From assembly GCA_951799425.1 (NCBI GenBank), contig OX637396.1, positions 35,580,701 to 35,644,700 on the forward strand: a DNA stretch of 64,000 nt, written 5' to 3'. Shown here in pieces: positions 45,248 to 56,300 of the stretch (position 1 is the first letter of the stretch; each line of letters begins with the position of its first letter). This DNA comes from Ilex aquifolium (lineage: Eukaryota; Streptophyta; Magnoliopsida; Aquifoliales; Aquifoliaceae). The notes beneath the pieces are model-generated. The model saw only the letters and a program-made list of their open reading frames with translations. It made no database searches and had not been told where the DNA came from. Position numbers and translations under genes: made by a program.

Positions 45248-48200
45248 TCAGACATTCATCCCGGCTATGTCTCTGCACAGCTCAAGCTTATCCCGAGTAA
45301 CGACCTTTGTCAACATGTCTGCTGGATTCTCCTTTGTGTGGATCTTCACAAGTTTCAATAACTGTTGCTCCATTACTTCGCGTATCCAATGATAGCGAAT
45401 ATCAATATGCTTCGTCCGGGAATGGTACATTGAGTTCTTGCTCAAGTCCAGAGCACTTTGACTACCACAATGCACCTTGTATTCCTTCTGCTTAATACCT
45501 AGTTCTTGGAGAAATCGCTTTAACCACAACATTTCCTTACCAGCTTCCGCTGCGGCAATATACTCTGCCTCTGTCGTGGATAAAGCTATGCACTTCTGCA
45601 ACCTTGACTGCCATGACACAGTTCCTCCTGCAAAAGTGTAAAGAAATCCTGATGTAGATTTTCTACCATCAAGATCACCTGCCATATCTGAATCTGTATA
45701 GCCTTCCAAAACTGGTTCAACTCCCCCGTAACACAAGCATATCTTCGATGTACCTTTAAGGTATCTGAGAATCCACTTGACCGCCTCCCAGTGTTCTTTC
45801 CCTGGATTGGAAAGAAATCTGCTCACCATGCCCACTGCATGGGCAATATCTGGCCTTGTACACACCATTGCATACATTAGACTCCCAACTGCTGAAGAGT
45901 AAGGAATCATTGCCATATCTTCTATCTCCTTCTTTGATGAGGGACAGGAATTCTTGCTCAACTTGAAATGATTAGCCAGTGGGATGCTGACTGGCTTGGC
46001 AGTATCCATGTTGAACCTCTGGATCACCCGTTCAACGTATTTCTGCTGTGATAGCCACAATTTCTTGGTTTTCCTATCACGAGCAATTTGCATGCTTAAT
46101 ATCTGCTGAGCTGGGCCTAAGTCCTTCATGTCAAAGGACTTGGACAGTTCCTTCTTCAACTGGCTAATCTTCATTGCATCCTTTCCGACGATCAACATGT
46201 CGTCAACATAAAGTACGAGTACAATGAAATTGCCATCTGAGAATCTCTGAATATAAACACACTGATCTGCAGCAGTCCTCTTGTAACCTTGACCCACCAT
46301 GAATGAGTCAAATTCTTATACCACTGTCTGGGCGCTTGCTTGAGGCTGTACAGACTTTTCTTCAACTTGCAGACCAGATTTTCCTTTCTTGGAACCTCGA
46401 AACCTTCCGGTTGTTCCATATAGATTTCTTCATTCAGATCTCCATGAAGAAATGCAGTTTTCACATCCATTTGTTCAAGCTCCAAGTTTAAACTGGCTAC
46501 TAATCCGAGAATGACTCGAATTGAGGTCATCTTAACAACTGGTGAGAAGATCTCGTCAAAGTCAATTCCTTTCTTCTGTTGGAATCCTTTAACGACCAAT
46601 CGAGCCTTATACTTCACCAATTTTCCACTGCCGTCTTTCTTCAGCTTGAACACCCATTTATTCCTCAGTGCTTTCTTGCCTTTTGGAAGTTTCACAAGCT
46701 CATAAGTTTGATTTTTCTGCAGGGAATCCATCTCATCCTGCATGGCTTGCATCCACTTGTCTTTATCCGTATGAACTTGTGCCTGCTGGAAACTCTCCGG
46801 CTCCCCCTCATCAGTAAGCAAAACATAGTCTGATTCCGGATATCTACTCGACGGAATGCGTCCTCTTTCGGATCTTCGTGATTGAGGCTCGTCAGCTATA
46901 TGAGGTACACCATCCTCTGGTGGCTGTGATGGTCCTGCAACATCTGGTGGAGGGGGTTGTGGCTCCCCTTGCTCAACACCTTCATCATCATCTTGTTCTG
47001 CTTCTGTAGCTTCATCCTGCACTTCGTCATTATCTGTGGCGAACTGTAATGGTGCAGGGTCTGGAACAATGTCCTGTGCACTGGAACTAGAACTGTTGGA
47101 CTTTGTGGGATTTTCAAAGTCCTCATACGCCTGATTTTCATGGAACACCACGTCCCTGCTCCTGATGATCCTTTTGGCCTTTGGGTCCCACAATCTGTAT
47201 CCAAATTCTTCATCTCCGTAGCCAATAAAGATGCACGGAGTGGTCTTGACATCAAGTTTATGCCTCTGCTCCTTGGATACATGTGCAAATGCTTTGCACC
47301 CAAATATTCTTAAGTGAGAATAGGAGAGATTCTTACCAGACCACATCTTCTCCGGAATATCAAAATTCAACGGTACTGATGGTGATCTGTTTATCAGATA
47401 ACAGGCGGCACGAACAGCTTCACCCCAGAATGGCTTCGGCAGCTTTGCCATACTGAGCATGCATCTGACTCTTTCCACAATGGTTCGATTCATCCTCTCC
47501 GCTACTCCATTGTGTTGTGGGGTACGTGGAACAATTTTCTCATGTCTGATACCATAATTTCCACAGTATGCTTCAAACTCTCTGGAAGTGTATTCGCCTC
47601 CATTGTCTGTTCGGAGACACTTCAGCTTCGCTCCTGTTTCCCGCTCTACCATGGCATGGAATCTTTTGAAGCATTCGAGTACTTGATCCTTTGTCTTTAG
47701 GAAGTACACCCATACCTTCCGTGAAGCATCATCAATAAAGGTCAGAAAATATCTGTTGCCGCCTAATGATTCCACCTCCAGGGGACCGCAAACATCAGAG
47801 TGTACCAAGCTTAACAACTCTGATCTCCTCTTCATAGAGGAACTGAACGAGACTCGATGTTGTTTACCAAACAAGCAATGATCACAAGGATTTAGTGCAA
47901 CATCCTTGTCAACTGTGATGAGATTCTTCTTTGCTAAGGTAAACAATCTTTTCTCCCCCATGTGACCGAGTCTCTGGTGCCACAGATTTGGTGAAGCCTC
48001 ATTTTCAACTGCATTGAGGCTGTCTGAGCAAATCTTCACATGGGTCTTGTAGAGCGTGCCACAAATATGTTCTCGGGCGACAACCATGGCACCTTTCGTG
48101 AGCTTCCATGTGCCATTGCCGAAATGGTTATCGTAGCCCTGTTTGTCGAGGGCTATCCCGGAAAGTAGATTTAGCCGAAGGTCGGGCACGTGTCGGACAT

Positions 48201-48435
48201 CCTTCAATACCAGTGTACAACCAACATTTGTTTTTATCTGAATATCACCAATTCCCACGATCTTGGAAGAACTGGTGTTTCCCATTCTCACCGTACCAAA
48301 GTCTCCAGCTTTGTACGTCGAGAAGAAATCGCTGTGAGAAGTGGCGTGGTATGAAGCTGCAGTATCTACCACCCACTCAGCGTCATAGTTTGAACAATGA
48401 AGGCATGTCTCCTCATTGACAGAAAGAATGGCCAC
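45248..48435 (-). pseudogene. Copia pol (protease, integrase, RT, RNase H), frameshifted
   Basis: The upstream frame (46192-48435) carries protease VVDTAASYHAT near residue 24; the pre-integrase zinc region (LWHQRLGHMGEKRL, CDHCLFGKQH); the integrase core with its D-D-E set in HSDVCGP, RTDNGGEY and NGVAERMNRT; and the first part of reverse transcriptase (KKGIDFDEIFSPVVKMTSIR, MDVKTAFLHGDL, LKQAPRQWYK). One base is missing near 46311-46316, after which the sense continues in another frame (45248-46300) with YVDDMLIVGKD at residue 31 and RNase H (GYTDSDMAGD, ALSTTEAEY). In RNase H the usual CDSQSA reads CGSQSA, losing a catalytic aspartate. No in-frame ATG opens the first frame. In the family these products cut the polyprotein, copy the RNA and integrate the DNA. 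As it stands no complete polyprotein can be made. Confidence 0.95.
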
Positions 48436-48452
48436 GTCTTCTGCGAGAGTGA

Positions 48453-49289
48453 CTAGCGTCTCTCCGTCTTGTTTTTCTTCGGCTGATTACTGCCTTGGCT
48501 TTGCTCTCGTAGCAACTTGCGGCAGTTCTTTTTCATGTGACCTTGCATGCCACAATGGTAACACTTGTATGTAGGTCTTCCTCCGTCATTTGATCTCCCT
48601 GGATCTTGTGACCTTCCTCTACTCTGACTCCTTCCTCTTCCCCTGCCTCTGTTACCTCCTTGTTGTCTGCCTCTACTCTCAGTGACGAGGGCATTTGACT
48701 GATCAATGCCAACATCTTTTCTCCTGGTCTCCTCATTGAACAGGGCATCCTTAACCATTGACATGGTAAGTTTGTCTCCTGGAGCCGAATTGCTGAGAGA
48801 GACTACCAGCGTCTCCCAGCTGTCTGGTAGAGAACCCAGAAGCAAGAGAGCTTCTAATTCATCCCCAAAGTTCAACTCTGTTGATGATAGTTGATTTACC
48901 AGACTCTGAAACTCACTAGTGTGCTCAGCAATTGAAGTTCCTCCTTTTAACTTCAGATTCACAAACCGCTTTATCAAAAGCGCTTTATTCCGAGCAGTCT
49001 TGGCCTGGTACATATTTTCTAGCTTCTTCCACAAGACATGTGCATCAGTCTCTTGTGCAACATGGTGGAATACACTATGGTCAATCCATTGCCTGATTTG
49101 ACCGATGGTTTTTCTGTTCAGCTTCTTCCACTCCGTTTCTTTTGTCGGATCTGGATTTACACCTTTTACCTCCAAGGGATCGTACAAGTCTTTACAACTT
49201 AGGAGATCTTCCATCCGAGGTCTCCAAATTGTATAATTTGAGGCAGTGAGTTTGATCATGGCTCCCGACGTTGATTCCTCCATGGACAT
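48453..49289 (-). CDS. Copia Gag protein with CCHC zinc knuckle
   Basis: 278 codons from the ATG at 49287-49289 (MSMEESTSGAM). The N-terminal half is the copia-type gag domain (LTASNYTIWRPRMEDLL near residue 14, VLWKKLENMYQAKTARNK, LLLLGSLPDSWETL). The C-terminal part is rich in RGRGRSQSRG repeats, followed by the zinc knuckle CYHCGMQGHMKKNC (about residues 243-256). Gag forms the cytoplasmic virus-like particle that packages the element RNA. In most copia elements gag and pol are one frame; here the gag frame stops at TAG (48453-48455) and pol continues in a different frame. This is either a base loss or a frameshift site, and I favour base loss because Tnt1 is continuous. Gag itself looks intact. 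Confidence 0.9.
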   Translation of the reverse strand: MSMEESTSGAMIKLTASNYTIWRPRMEDLLSCKDLYDPLEVKGVNPDPTKETEWKKLNRKTIGQIRQWIDHSVFHHVAQETDAHVLWKKLENMYQAKTARNKALLIKRFVNLKLKGGTSIAEHTSEFQSLVNQLSSTELNFGDELEALLLLGSLPDSWETLVVSLSNSAPGDKLTMSMVKDALFNEETRRKDVGIDQSNALVTESRGRQQGGNRGRGRGRSQSRGRSQDPGRSNDGGRPTYKCYHCGMQGHMKKNCRKLLREQSQGSNQPKKNKTERR

Positions 49290-49642
49290 ATTGAGTTTTT
49301 AGGTTCTAAATGTCTCGATCAAAAAATTCGGGGCTGAATTTTGCAAAACGGAGTGCACCGTTGCGTCCAGAACGGTTGAAATAGTTGGAAAGAGTCCTTT
49401 CTCCGGTCACCGGCCGGCGAACTTTTCGGGCAGAATGTCAGCGAGCTCCGGCGATCTCCGACAGCAATTCCGGGGGCCAACGAATTTTCCGGCGAAGTCG
49501 GATTGATGCGAGGCCAATGGGGTTCGACTTGTTTCGACTAGGGGAATCCAATGGTGCGCTCAGAATTTGATTTCGAGTTCGTTTAGAACCCGTACGAGCC
49601 AAAAACAGTGGGCTGAAAATTTTTCCGGCGACCCCAACCAAA

Positions 49643-49654
49643 GCTCTGATACCA
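49643..49654 (-). promoter_or_regulatory. Primer binding site, initiator tRNA-Met type
   Basis: Minus strand TGGTATCAGAGC, two bases inside the 5' LTR. This is the standard copia primer site complementary to the 3' end of initiator tRNA-Met. Confidence 0.93.
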
Positions 49655-49656
49655 CT

Positions 49657-50061
49657 TGTTGGTTACCCATGGCCAGAAAAATATCACAAACAAGATATAA
49701 ACAAAGAGGAATTCTTTATTTCTCACTGGAAACAAAAAATACAAGAATTATACAAAAACTCTCACTTGAGATTTCTCCCGAATCTCTCTCTCTGTTTCTT
49801 CCTCACTGTCTTGAGCATATATTTTGGCCTTCATTAAGCTTCCTATTTATAGGAACTTTCTGGCCAAGAAAGTCAAGGAGAAAGGGACACAATCAAATGC
49901 TTTGACAAGCTTTGTCAAAGCTTCAGCCGAAAGCTTCAATCATCCAACCACTCCTCCAACCACTCAAATGACAAGCTGTCCATAGGCTGGCTGCTAGGGT
50001 GGGCTGCTGGGCAAAAAGTCAAGGAAAGTAGGTAGCCTTCTGAATGGAGCTGGAACCTTCA
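49657..50061 (-). repeat. 5' LTR of the Tnt1-like element
   Basis: 405 bp, same length as the 3' LTR. I count three differences: g/t at position 14, then one substitution in aaggagaa-ggg and one in gcttt-acaag. TATAAATA is the complement of 49844-49851. Bases 49290-49642 between this LTR and gag form the untranslated leader. Confidence 0.95.
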
Positions 50062-50770
50062 AATATGTGATTTCAAACTTCAAGCAAATTAGTAGAGCTG
50101 TGATTTCATTTGCAAAACCTGCAATAATTTGCAAACTAAAACACTAAGAAGCATCTAACAAAGAAAAAATTGAGTGGTAATCCTACAAAGTTTGCGAGGG
50201 ATTCGAAATGGCCACCTTGAGAATTGAACATCAAGGAGAAAAATTAATCAAAGAAACAACAGATAACAATTGGATGTCCACCTAAAATCAAATCTAAAAA
50301 ATCATGAATAACATAAAGCACAAATTAATGCATGGGTGATTTTATCAGAAATCTGATTTGTAACCGCCTCAGAAATCCAATGAAAAATCAATGGTAGATA
50401 TTAGCAACAAATCAACACCAAACACTTCACGGGGGTAGATGGTGGAGGAAATGGATCTCTGTGGAGTGTTTATGGTAGACGGTGGGGTTGGGTTTGTGGC
50501 AGAAGGTGGTGACAGAGCTGGGGTAAAGGTGGGAGTGGAGAAGACAGAGAGAGGGAGATACCTGGCGTTCCTTGCAGCGGACTTGCTGGTTGTCGGCATT
50601 GCTGGAGACCCCAGCGACCCTCTTCTCTCTCTCTCTCTCCCCAATAAACCAGATCCTTTCAGACATTTTCTCAAACAACAAGCCCAAAAAATTGAAATTG
50701 GAAAATGGAAAAAAAGAAAACAAGAAGCTTTACTGAAATTAAAAAAAAAAAAAAAGAAGCAAACTCAATT

Positions 50771-50846
50771 GTGCTAACAGCTTGAAAAACATAGTCGCTG
50801 CGATTGTGCTAACAGCTTGAAAAACATAGTCACTGCGATTGTGCTA
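50771..50846. repeat. Tandem repeat, 35 bp, two full copies plus a start
   Basis: gtgctaacagcttgaaaaac plus atagtc-ctgcgatt, period 35, one base different between copies. Confidence 0.9.
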
Positions 50847-51530
50847 CTCGATCATAATTTGGGAGTGGAGGGGGAGGAGGAGTATTCCTCAGTGTGTGTG
50901 TGTGAAGCATGGGACGGAGAGAGGGGAGGGTGCATGTGTGCAGAGAGAGAGAGAAAGACTATGAGAAATGGCGGAAGGTTTGAGCGTGGGGGGTTTGGGG
51001 GAGAGAATATGGGGGAGGGGGTGTCTGTATGCGAAGATTGGGATGGGGAAAAGATAGGAGGGGAGGGCAATACCTTGGTGGTGGCGCTGTGACTCTGGCA
51101 AGGGTGCTGTGGCGCTTCGTGCGTCAATGGCGAGATAGAGATGCAGAAACTGTTAGAGGGAGTGTGTGTGATGATGATGTGCTGGGTGGGGCAGATAGAG
51201 ATGGTTTTTTTTTTTGGGTGGGGGATATGCAGGACATAAATTCTTTTGTTTTTTTTTTTTTTAACGGTGGAATGTTTGAGTCAACTTATACAACTAATTT
51301 TTTACTGGTATGATCAAAATAGGTCATTTATGCAGGAATTACGATATTTAGAAGGATAATTTCCTCATAACCTAGTTCTAAGGGGTTGTTAAAATTCGAA
51401 TTCAAGAGATTTGAGTTTACAACTTATTCACGTTACCACTTAAATTATCTTTTGATGTCGTGGGGATAAATTCAAGTTGTTATATTTTATTAGATAGATA
51501 TTATTTTCAAAATCTCGAATCATAAAAAGA

Positions 51531-51798
51531 AGGGTAAATTTTTTTTACAAAATTGATCATTTTTAGTCAATTAAATCTTTCCGTTCATTTTTATGGTTAG
51601 ATCGATCAACAATGAAATGAATTAGATTAGGCTAGTCCCTGCTAATTTAACGATGAAAAATGATAGAAAAATTTAGTCAAAATGAATTTGATAATTGAGA
51701 CTAAATTAAGATAATTAGAGCTTCAAAAACCAAATTGAAATTGAACGACTGACTTTCCAAACAAAACAAATTCAGAGACTACCTATGAATTTTACCCT
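51531..51798. mobile_element. MITE-like insertion with agggtaaa ends
   Basis: Starts agggtaaattt and ends aattttaccct, giving an 11-base inverted terminus. The left duplicate lacks almost all of it (13115-13135). Small and non-coding. The target duplication is unclear, so deletion in the left copy is an alternative. Confidence 0.4.
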
Positions 51799-52094
51799 AC
51801 AAAGGAAGCTCCATTCAGTGAAAAAAAATTTGTCACATTTCAGAAAGTCACCCCATCATTAATAAAGGAGAGACTAATTGCATTTTAATGTCTCTCATTA
51901 ATGCTAAATATGAACAACATCATATATTTGCATCAGCCCACCATCCATAGACAATCCTTTACCTTTTGAGAGTATATTTTCCTTTGAACTCCTATAATGA
52001 TTAATGTGATGAAATTAATAGTATGGTTGCTAATTTCTAATAGGGAGAGAAGAATAGTGAAAGAAGAATACACTGAATAGCTTGGGATAACGTG

Positions 52095-53130
52095 TGCAGC
52101 AAAATGTCGGGGAGGTATGGGATTTAGAGATCTAGGGACTTTTAATTTAGTTATGTTGGCTAAAAAGTTTGGAGGTTAGTTAAACATCCTGAGTTCTTGC
52201 ACTTTTGTTTTCTTCCCCAGAACTGCCGAGAGAGTGAGAGAGAGAAAAGGTGAGTTTTTATTTTTTTTTCTCTTTCCTTCTTTCTCAGGTTTACGAAAAT
52301 TTAACTGTTTAATCGCTTTGGACCAAGAATTAAAGTTGCTCTACTCAACGAGAGCTACACAACCACACCAAATATCGTATTTTTCTCCAAAAAAAATATC
52401 AAGTACGATAATTTTCCAAGTGATCAATTGGTTTGACACTATAACAAATTTGGTCATTTCTCAGTGAAAAACATCTATCATTTGATCGTGGTCTTCGTAG
52501 TGTTAAACAAATTGAAGGTGATTCTAATAACGAGCGTAAATGGTTTGAAAATTTCATTCGGTCTCTTAGGATTCCCCGTAAGCGATGATGCCCTCTGATC
52601 AAATATCTGACTTTGCTCAAACAGACTTAGACAAGTTTTGGAATAGTATAATTGCTGATTCAAAGGAACAACACACCTCAGCTTCAGAGATTGGTAGGTG
52701 GTCTACTCCTTCCACTTGGGTTTTTAAATTAAATTTCGATACAGTGTTTGTTTCTTCTGGAACTTTAGAAATTGGGTTGTCGTTAGAGATTGTAATGGTT
52801 CTTTTATTCAATGCTTTTCCCAAAGAATTTAGGGACTACTTAATCCTGATCATGTGGAGGCCCTTGCAATATCTATTGCGATTAAGATCGCAACTGAAAC
52901 AAGTTATTACAAAGTTGTGGTTGAAAGTGATTCAAAATTGGTTATAGATGCATTGAAAAGAAGAACAGCGAACTTATCCGAAATTGGCAAGTATGTTCAT
53001 CAAATTAACAATCATGTAAATGGATTTGAATTTTTTTTGGTTTCATAGATTCTCAGAGATGAAAATGTGGTGGCTAAAACTTTAGCTAAGTTTGAGAAGA
53101 ATTGTATGAATTCTTGTTTATAGTGAGAGG
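52095..53130 (+). pseudogene. Decayed LINE ORF2 C-terminus, right copy, internally deleted
   Basis: Counterpart of 13385-14745. 52100-52190 keeps GMGFRDLG-FNLVMLAKK of the RT end, then about 215 bp of unrelated sequence (52191-52404) replaces most of the RT and the segment before zf-RVT. From 52405 the match resumes with HFSVKNIYHLI, but the zinc-binding part (left copy about 13940-14290) is also largely gone, as 52580 jumps to sequence matching 14285. The RNase H domain follows (GRWSTPSTWVFKLNFD, DHVEALAISIAIKIATE, VVESDSKLVIDALKRR, NVVAKTLAKFEKNC). Frameshifts separate the blocks. The RNase H end is longer than in the left copy, which lost the VVAKTLAKF part. Confidence 0.75.
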
Positions 53131-53355
53131 AATGTCCTTTATTTTTATCACCTCTCATTCAACATCATGTACTTTTTCCTCTTTGAGCAATGAAAATATT
53201 CTATCATTTTTATAAAAAAAAATTAAAAAATAATAAGCAAATCTCATTACAATGATAACCAACTGTATGAAGGTGTACAACCAATGGGCGAGTAGCCCAA
53301 TGCACGATTCTTGTGTCACATTGGATCTGGAGAGGGTGAGAGCAGCCTATTTATA

Positions 53356-56300
53356 CTATGTTACTGCATGCCCATCCCGTTGAGGCTTCAGAGCCGAGAA
53401 GATTTACATTGGCTTGAAGATCTCTTTCCTGAAAACCCAATTAATAACATGATGTTAGTCCCAAATCTAGAGAAACCTTCAGAAAGGTAGAAAGTAATTC
53501 AAAGAAGGGGAAATTACACTTTGACCCCATTAATCATAGACTCAATTTCACTTTGCAGCTTTAACTACTAAAATTTGCATATCCCTCCCCGACCCCCACC
53601 CCCCACCCCCCCTCTCTCCCAAACAACAAAACAACTACTTGAATTGAATCTACGCTATCCCAAACGCAAATGTCCATTATTTGGACGAAAATTATCAACA
53701 TGCCAGGTACAAAGTGAAACAAAGCACATAAGAGGATAAAATAAAATAAGTTTTCGTTCAATTGGTAATAGATATTAATCACTAGAACAATGTAAAACTA
53801 ATAATATAATTGAAGGTACAATGTAATACCACGGGATGATACACAATATCCAATTGCAGTAATTCTCGGGAAAGACCCCCCAAGGATGGGTGGGATTGCT
53901 CTGTTCCTTTTGATCAAAATCATTTGGTCAAATTACATTTTGACCTCTTCAACTATGATTTTTTTTTTTCACATTGTATCTTCCACTATGTGATTAGTTT
54001 CATTCTACCCCAATTATTAATGTCCATTATAAATTAGACAAAAAATTATTTCATTTTACTCCCTAAACTATGTGATGTTTTTTACTTTACCCCAAAACAT
54101 TGACAATTCTCATCAAAAAAGATAACAGATGTGTACGTTTAATGCAATTCAAAAGAATTCAAGTAGTTAAAAGGGAAATGTGAATAATCCAATAGTTCAA
54201 ATGGCAAAGTGAAAATTGAGTCCATAATTAAGGGGGGTCAGAGTGTGATTTTTCCAAATCATTCATAAGCATATAGCTATTCTTTCCTCGTCTTCCCAAA
54301 AACCAGAAAATAGCCCCCATAACGTTATTTATTGGTATACAAGCTAAGCAAATAAAAGAGCTCCTATATAAGATGAGCCTAAAATCAAACACTAATGTTG
54401 AATTATTGATAATGTATAGTGCATTTTGCAAAACAGTAAAAGAGTCCTTTGTCCAATTCAATTTCTTTTAAGGCTTTTGTTTTGGTTAAGAGGCTCAAAA
54501 TGAAAGACAAGAAAGTTGAGTGGAGATACTTCTTACTGTCCGCCAGCAAAAAGCCCTCCTGCAGCTTTGGGTTCGAGAATTTGGATCGTCAACCCACCCC
54601 ATTTGAGACGTGCGACCTTGATTCATTGGATGATTGGGGTATTTATGATCCGGGTAACTGTGTGATCCCCTGTCTCCCATGGAACCTTCATAGACAAAAA
54701 CAAATCATCCTCATTTTAGTCATATTGGCAGTCTACTTGAATGTAAAGGGAGATCAAGTAGAAAATAACTAATTTGCAACTCACTTCAAAACCTGCAAGC
54801 TTCAAGGCACTGCCTTGTCAACTGGATCATCAGGGAGGCCATCACCAATCTTGATTTCTGCCTCTTTCCATGAAATTGTGATGCAAAGAAGAGTTGAGAA
54901 CAATTCACGAGTAAAACTAATCAGAAAGGAAAATGAGGATTTTCCTGTACTACCTTGATTTTTTTTGGTGTTTTTGGTTATTGGTGTAAAAATACGCGGC
55001 AAAACAATGAACAAACTTTGATAACCGATATTTTTCTTCGTAGCAACAAACCTTCCAACAAAAATATACAGTAAGCCAATGCGTGTAAAGTGCAATAAGA
55101 AATAAGAAACACCTTAGAGTTATACCGTGTAACATACCGTGTCTAGAGCATGGTAGGTAGCCTCGATTGCATTTACGGCATCAAAACTATTTTCAGGAAA
55201 TGACATTTTCATGAAATCATGCTACGTTATCACCGAACAATAATCGAATCACAACAAAAAAAGGAGTTCAGAGCAGAAACATGTACCTTTTGCTTGCTAA
55301 TAGAAATTCCTTGATGGTGGGAGCTGCAACTGAAGTAGAGCTACTAGTCATCAATATTAAAATCATCCTCAGAGTCAACTCTTGGACATAAACGAGTAAA
55401 TGAAACTAAAGGAACTTCTCTGAACCTTTCCAAATAGACTTGAAACCAAAAGAAAAGATAAAGGCACTAATGATGCCACAAAAGCATTAAAACATCACTT
55501 TTACCTGCATCACGCAACGAAAGCATAAGGATTGAACAACAATATGAAACGGCAAACCCAATCAAAAGTTGAGTCACTAAATTGACATTGTTTAAACTAC
55601 AATCAATTGAAGAATTAACACCTTCTGTCATGATTTCAGGCTTAGTTGTAAAGCAAGGAAGTGCCCATGTTGTCAATACTCTCTCGAAGAGACTCTGCTT
55701 TTCATCTGCAAAGTACAAATATAATCCTCGTGATTAGTAACTTATTAGAAGCTGTCGTGGAACACATAACAATGTATGTCTACATATTACTTGACACAAA
55801 TAGCTTGAATCTAAAATTGATGTAGAAGATGAATGCAGGATTCAGTAAGAACATTGTTAATGAATTTGTCCACCTCATGATTGCTAAGTTGCCAATTTCC
55901 TGTTTATAAGTTCAAGTTAGGTCAAACATTTGTGGAACTACTGCCTTTCTACACAAAGGTGAGGCTTAGTATACTCATCATAAGTTCCAAATTAATGACT
56001 TTGAGTATTTAAACTTTTTTGTCCTAAGATTACAACATAGTTAAGCTTAAGCGTTAGTATCCATAGGAAAAAGCAGTCTATGAACTTGCCCTTTCTTGCA
56101 GCTATTTTCTAAGGTTTGTCCATCTGTAAGTTAGGTCCAAAGAAAAGTTCTATCCTAGAGTGCGTATGGATCTGCATCACTTTGTATAACAAAAAGAACA
56201 GTAAAAACAATATGCTGACTGAACGTTATACAGCTACACGTCCTTGAATGTGAGAGAAAAACAAAACTTGAATGACATCATACCATTGCGATACAATTAA

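Larger units (their letters stand above)
44804..50061 (-). mobile_element. Ty1/copia LTR retrotransposon, Tnt1-like (Tork lineage), young but defective
   Basis: Complete structure on the minus strand: two 405-bp LTRs with TG...CA ends, a primer site matching initiator tRNA-Met next to the right LTR, gag, protease, integrase, reverse transcriptase and RNase H in copia order, and a polypurine tract next to the left LTR. The protein motifs closely resemble tobacco Tnt1. It interrupts the right duplicated segment; the uninterrupted site lies near 11127-11133 in the left copy. The LTRs differ at about three positions, so the insertion is recent. Coding is broken by a single-base frameshift near 46311-46316, a frame change between gag and pol, and loss of an RNase H active-site aspartate, so it would depend on other copies to move. 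Confidence 0.95.
50062..52094. other. Right duplicated segment after the retrotransposon, non-coding
   Basis: Counterpart of 11134-13384. 50371-50635 matches 11545-11810. 50636-51205 is not in the left copy and is purine-rich. It includes a 35-bp tandem repeat at 50771-50846 and GA/GT tracts at 50870-51010. The T-run near 51206-51217 is the empty site of the left copy's foldback element. Confidence 0.5.
37594..53335. repeat. Long segmental duplication, right copy
   Basis: Collinear with 3823-14955. It differs by the 5.26-kb Tnt1-like insertion at 44804-50061, a MITE-like insertion at 51531-51798, about 570 bp at 50636-51205 absent from the left copy, absence of the foldback element present at 11866-12800, and loss of most of the LINE RT part near 52190. 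Outside these indels identity is roughly 90 percent or more by eye. Confidence 0.85.

Noticed and set aside
54449..54772. Plus-strand frame starting MKDKKVEWRYF, also at 19830-20072
   Set aside because: It looks protein-like, but most differences between the two copies change amino acids. The complementary strand fits SMT1 exon remains.
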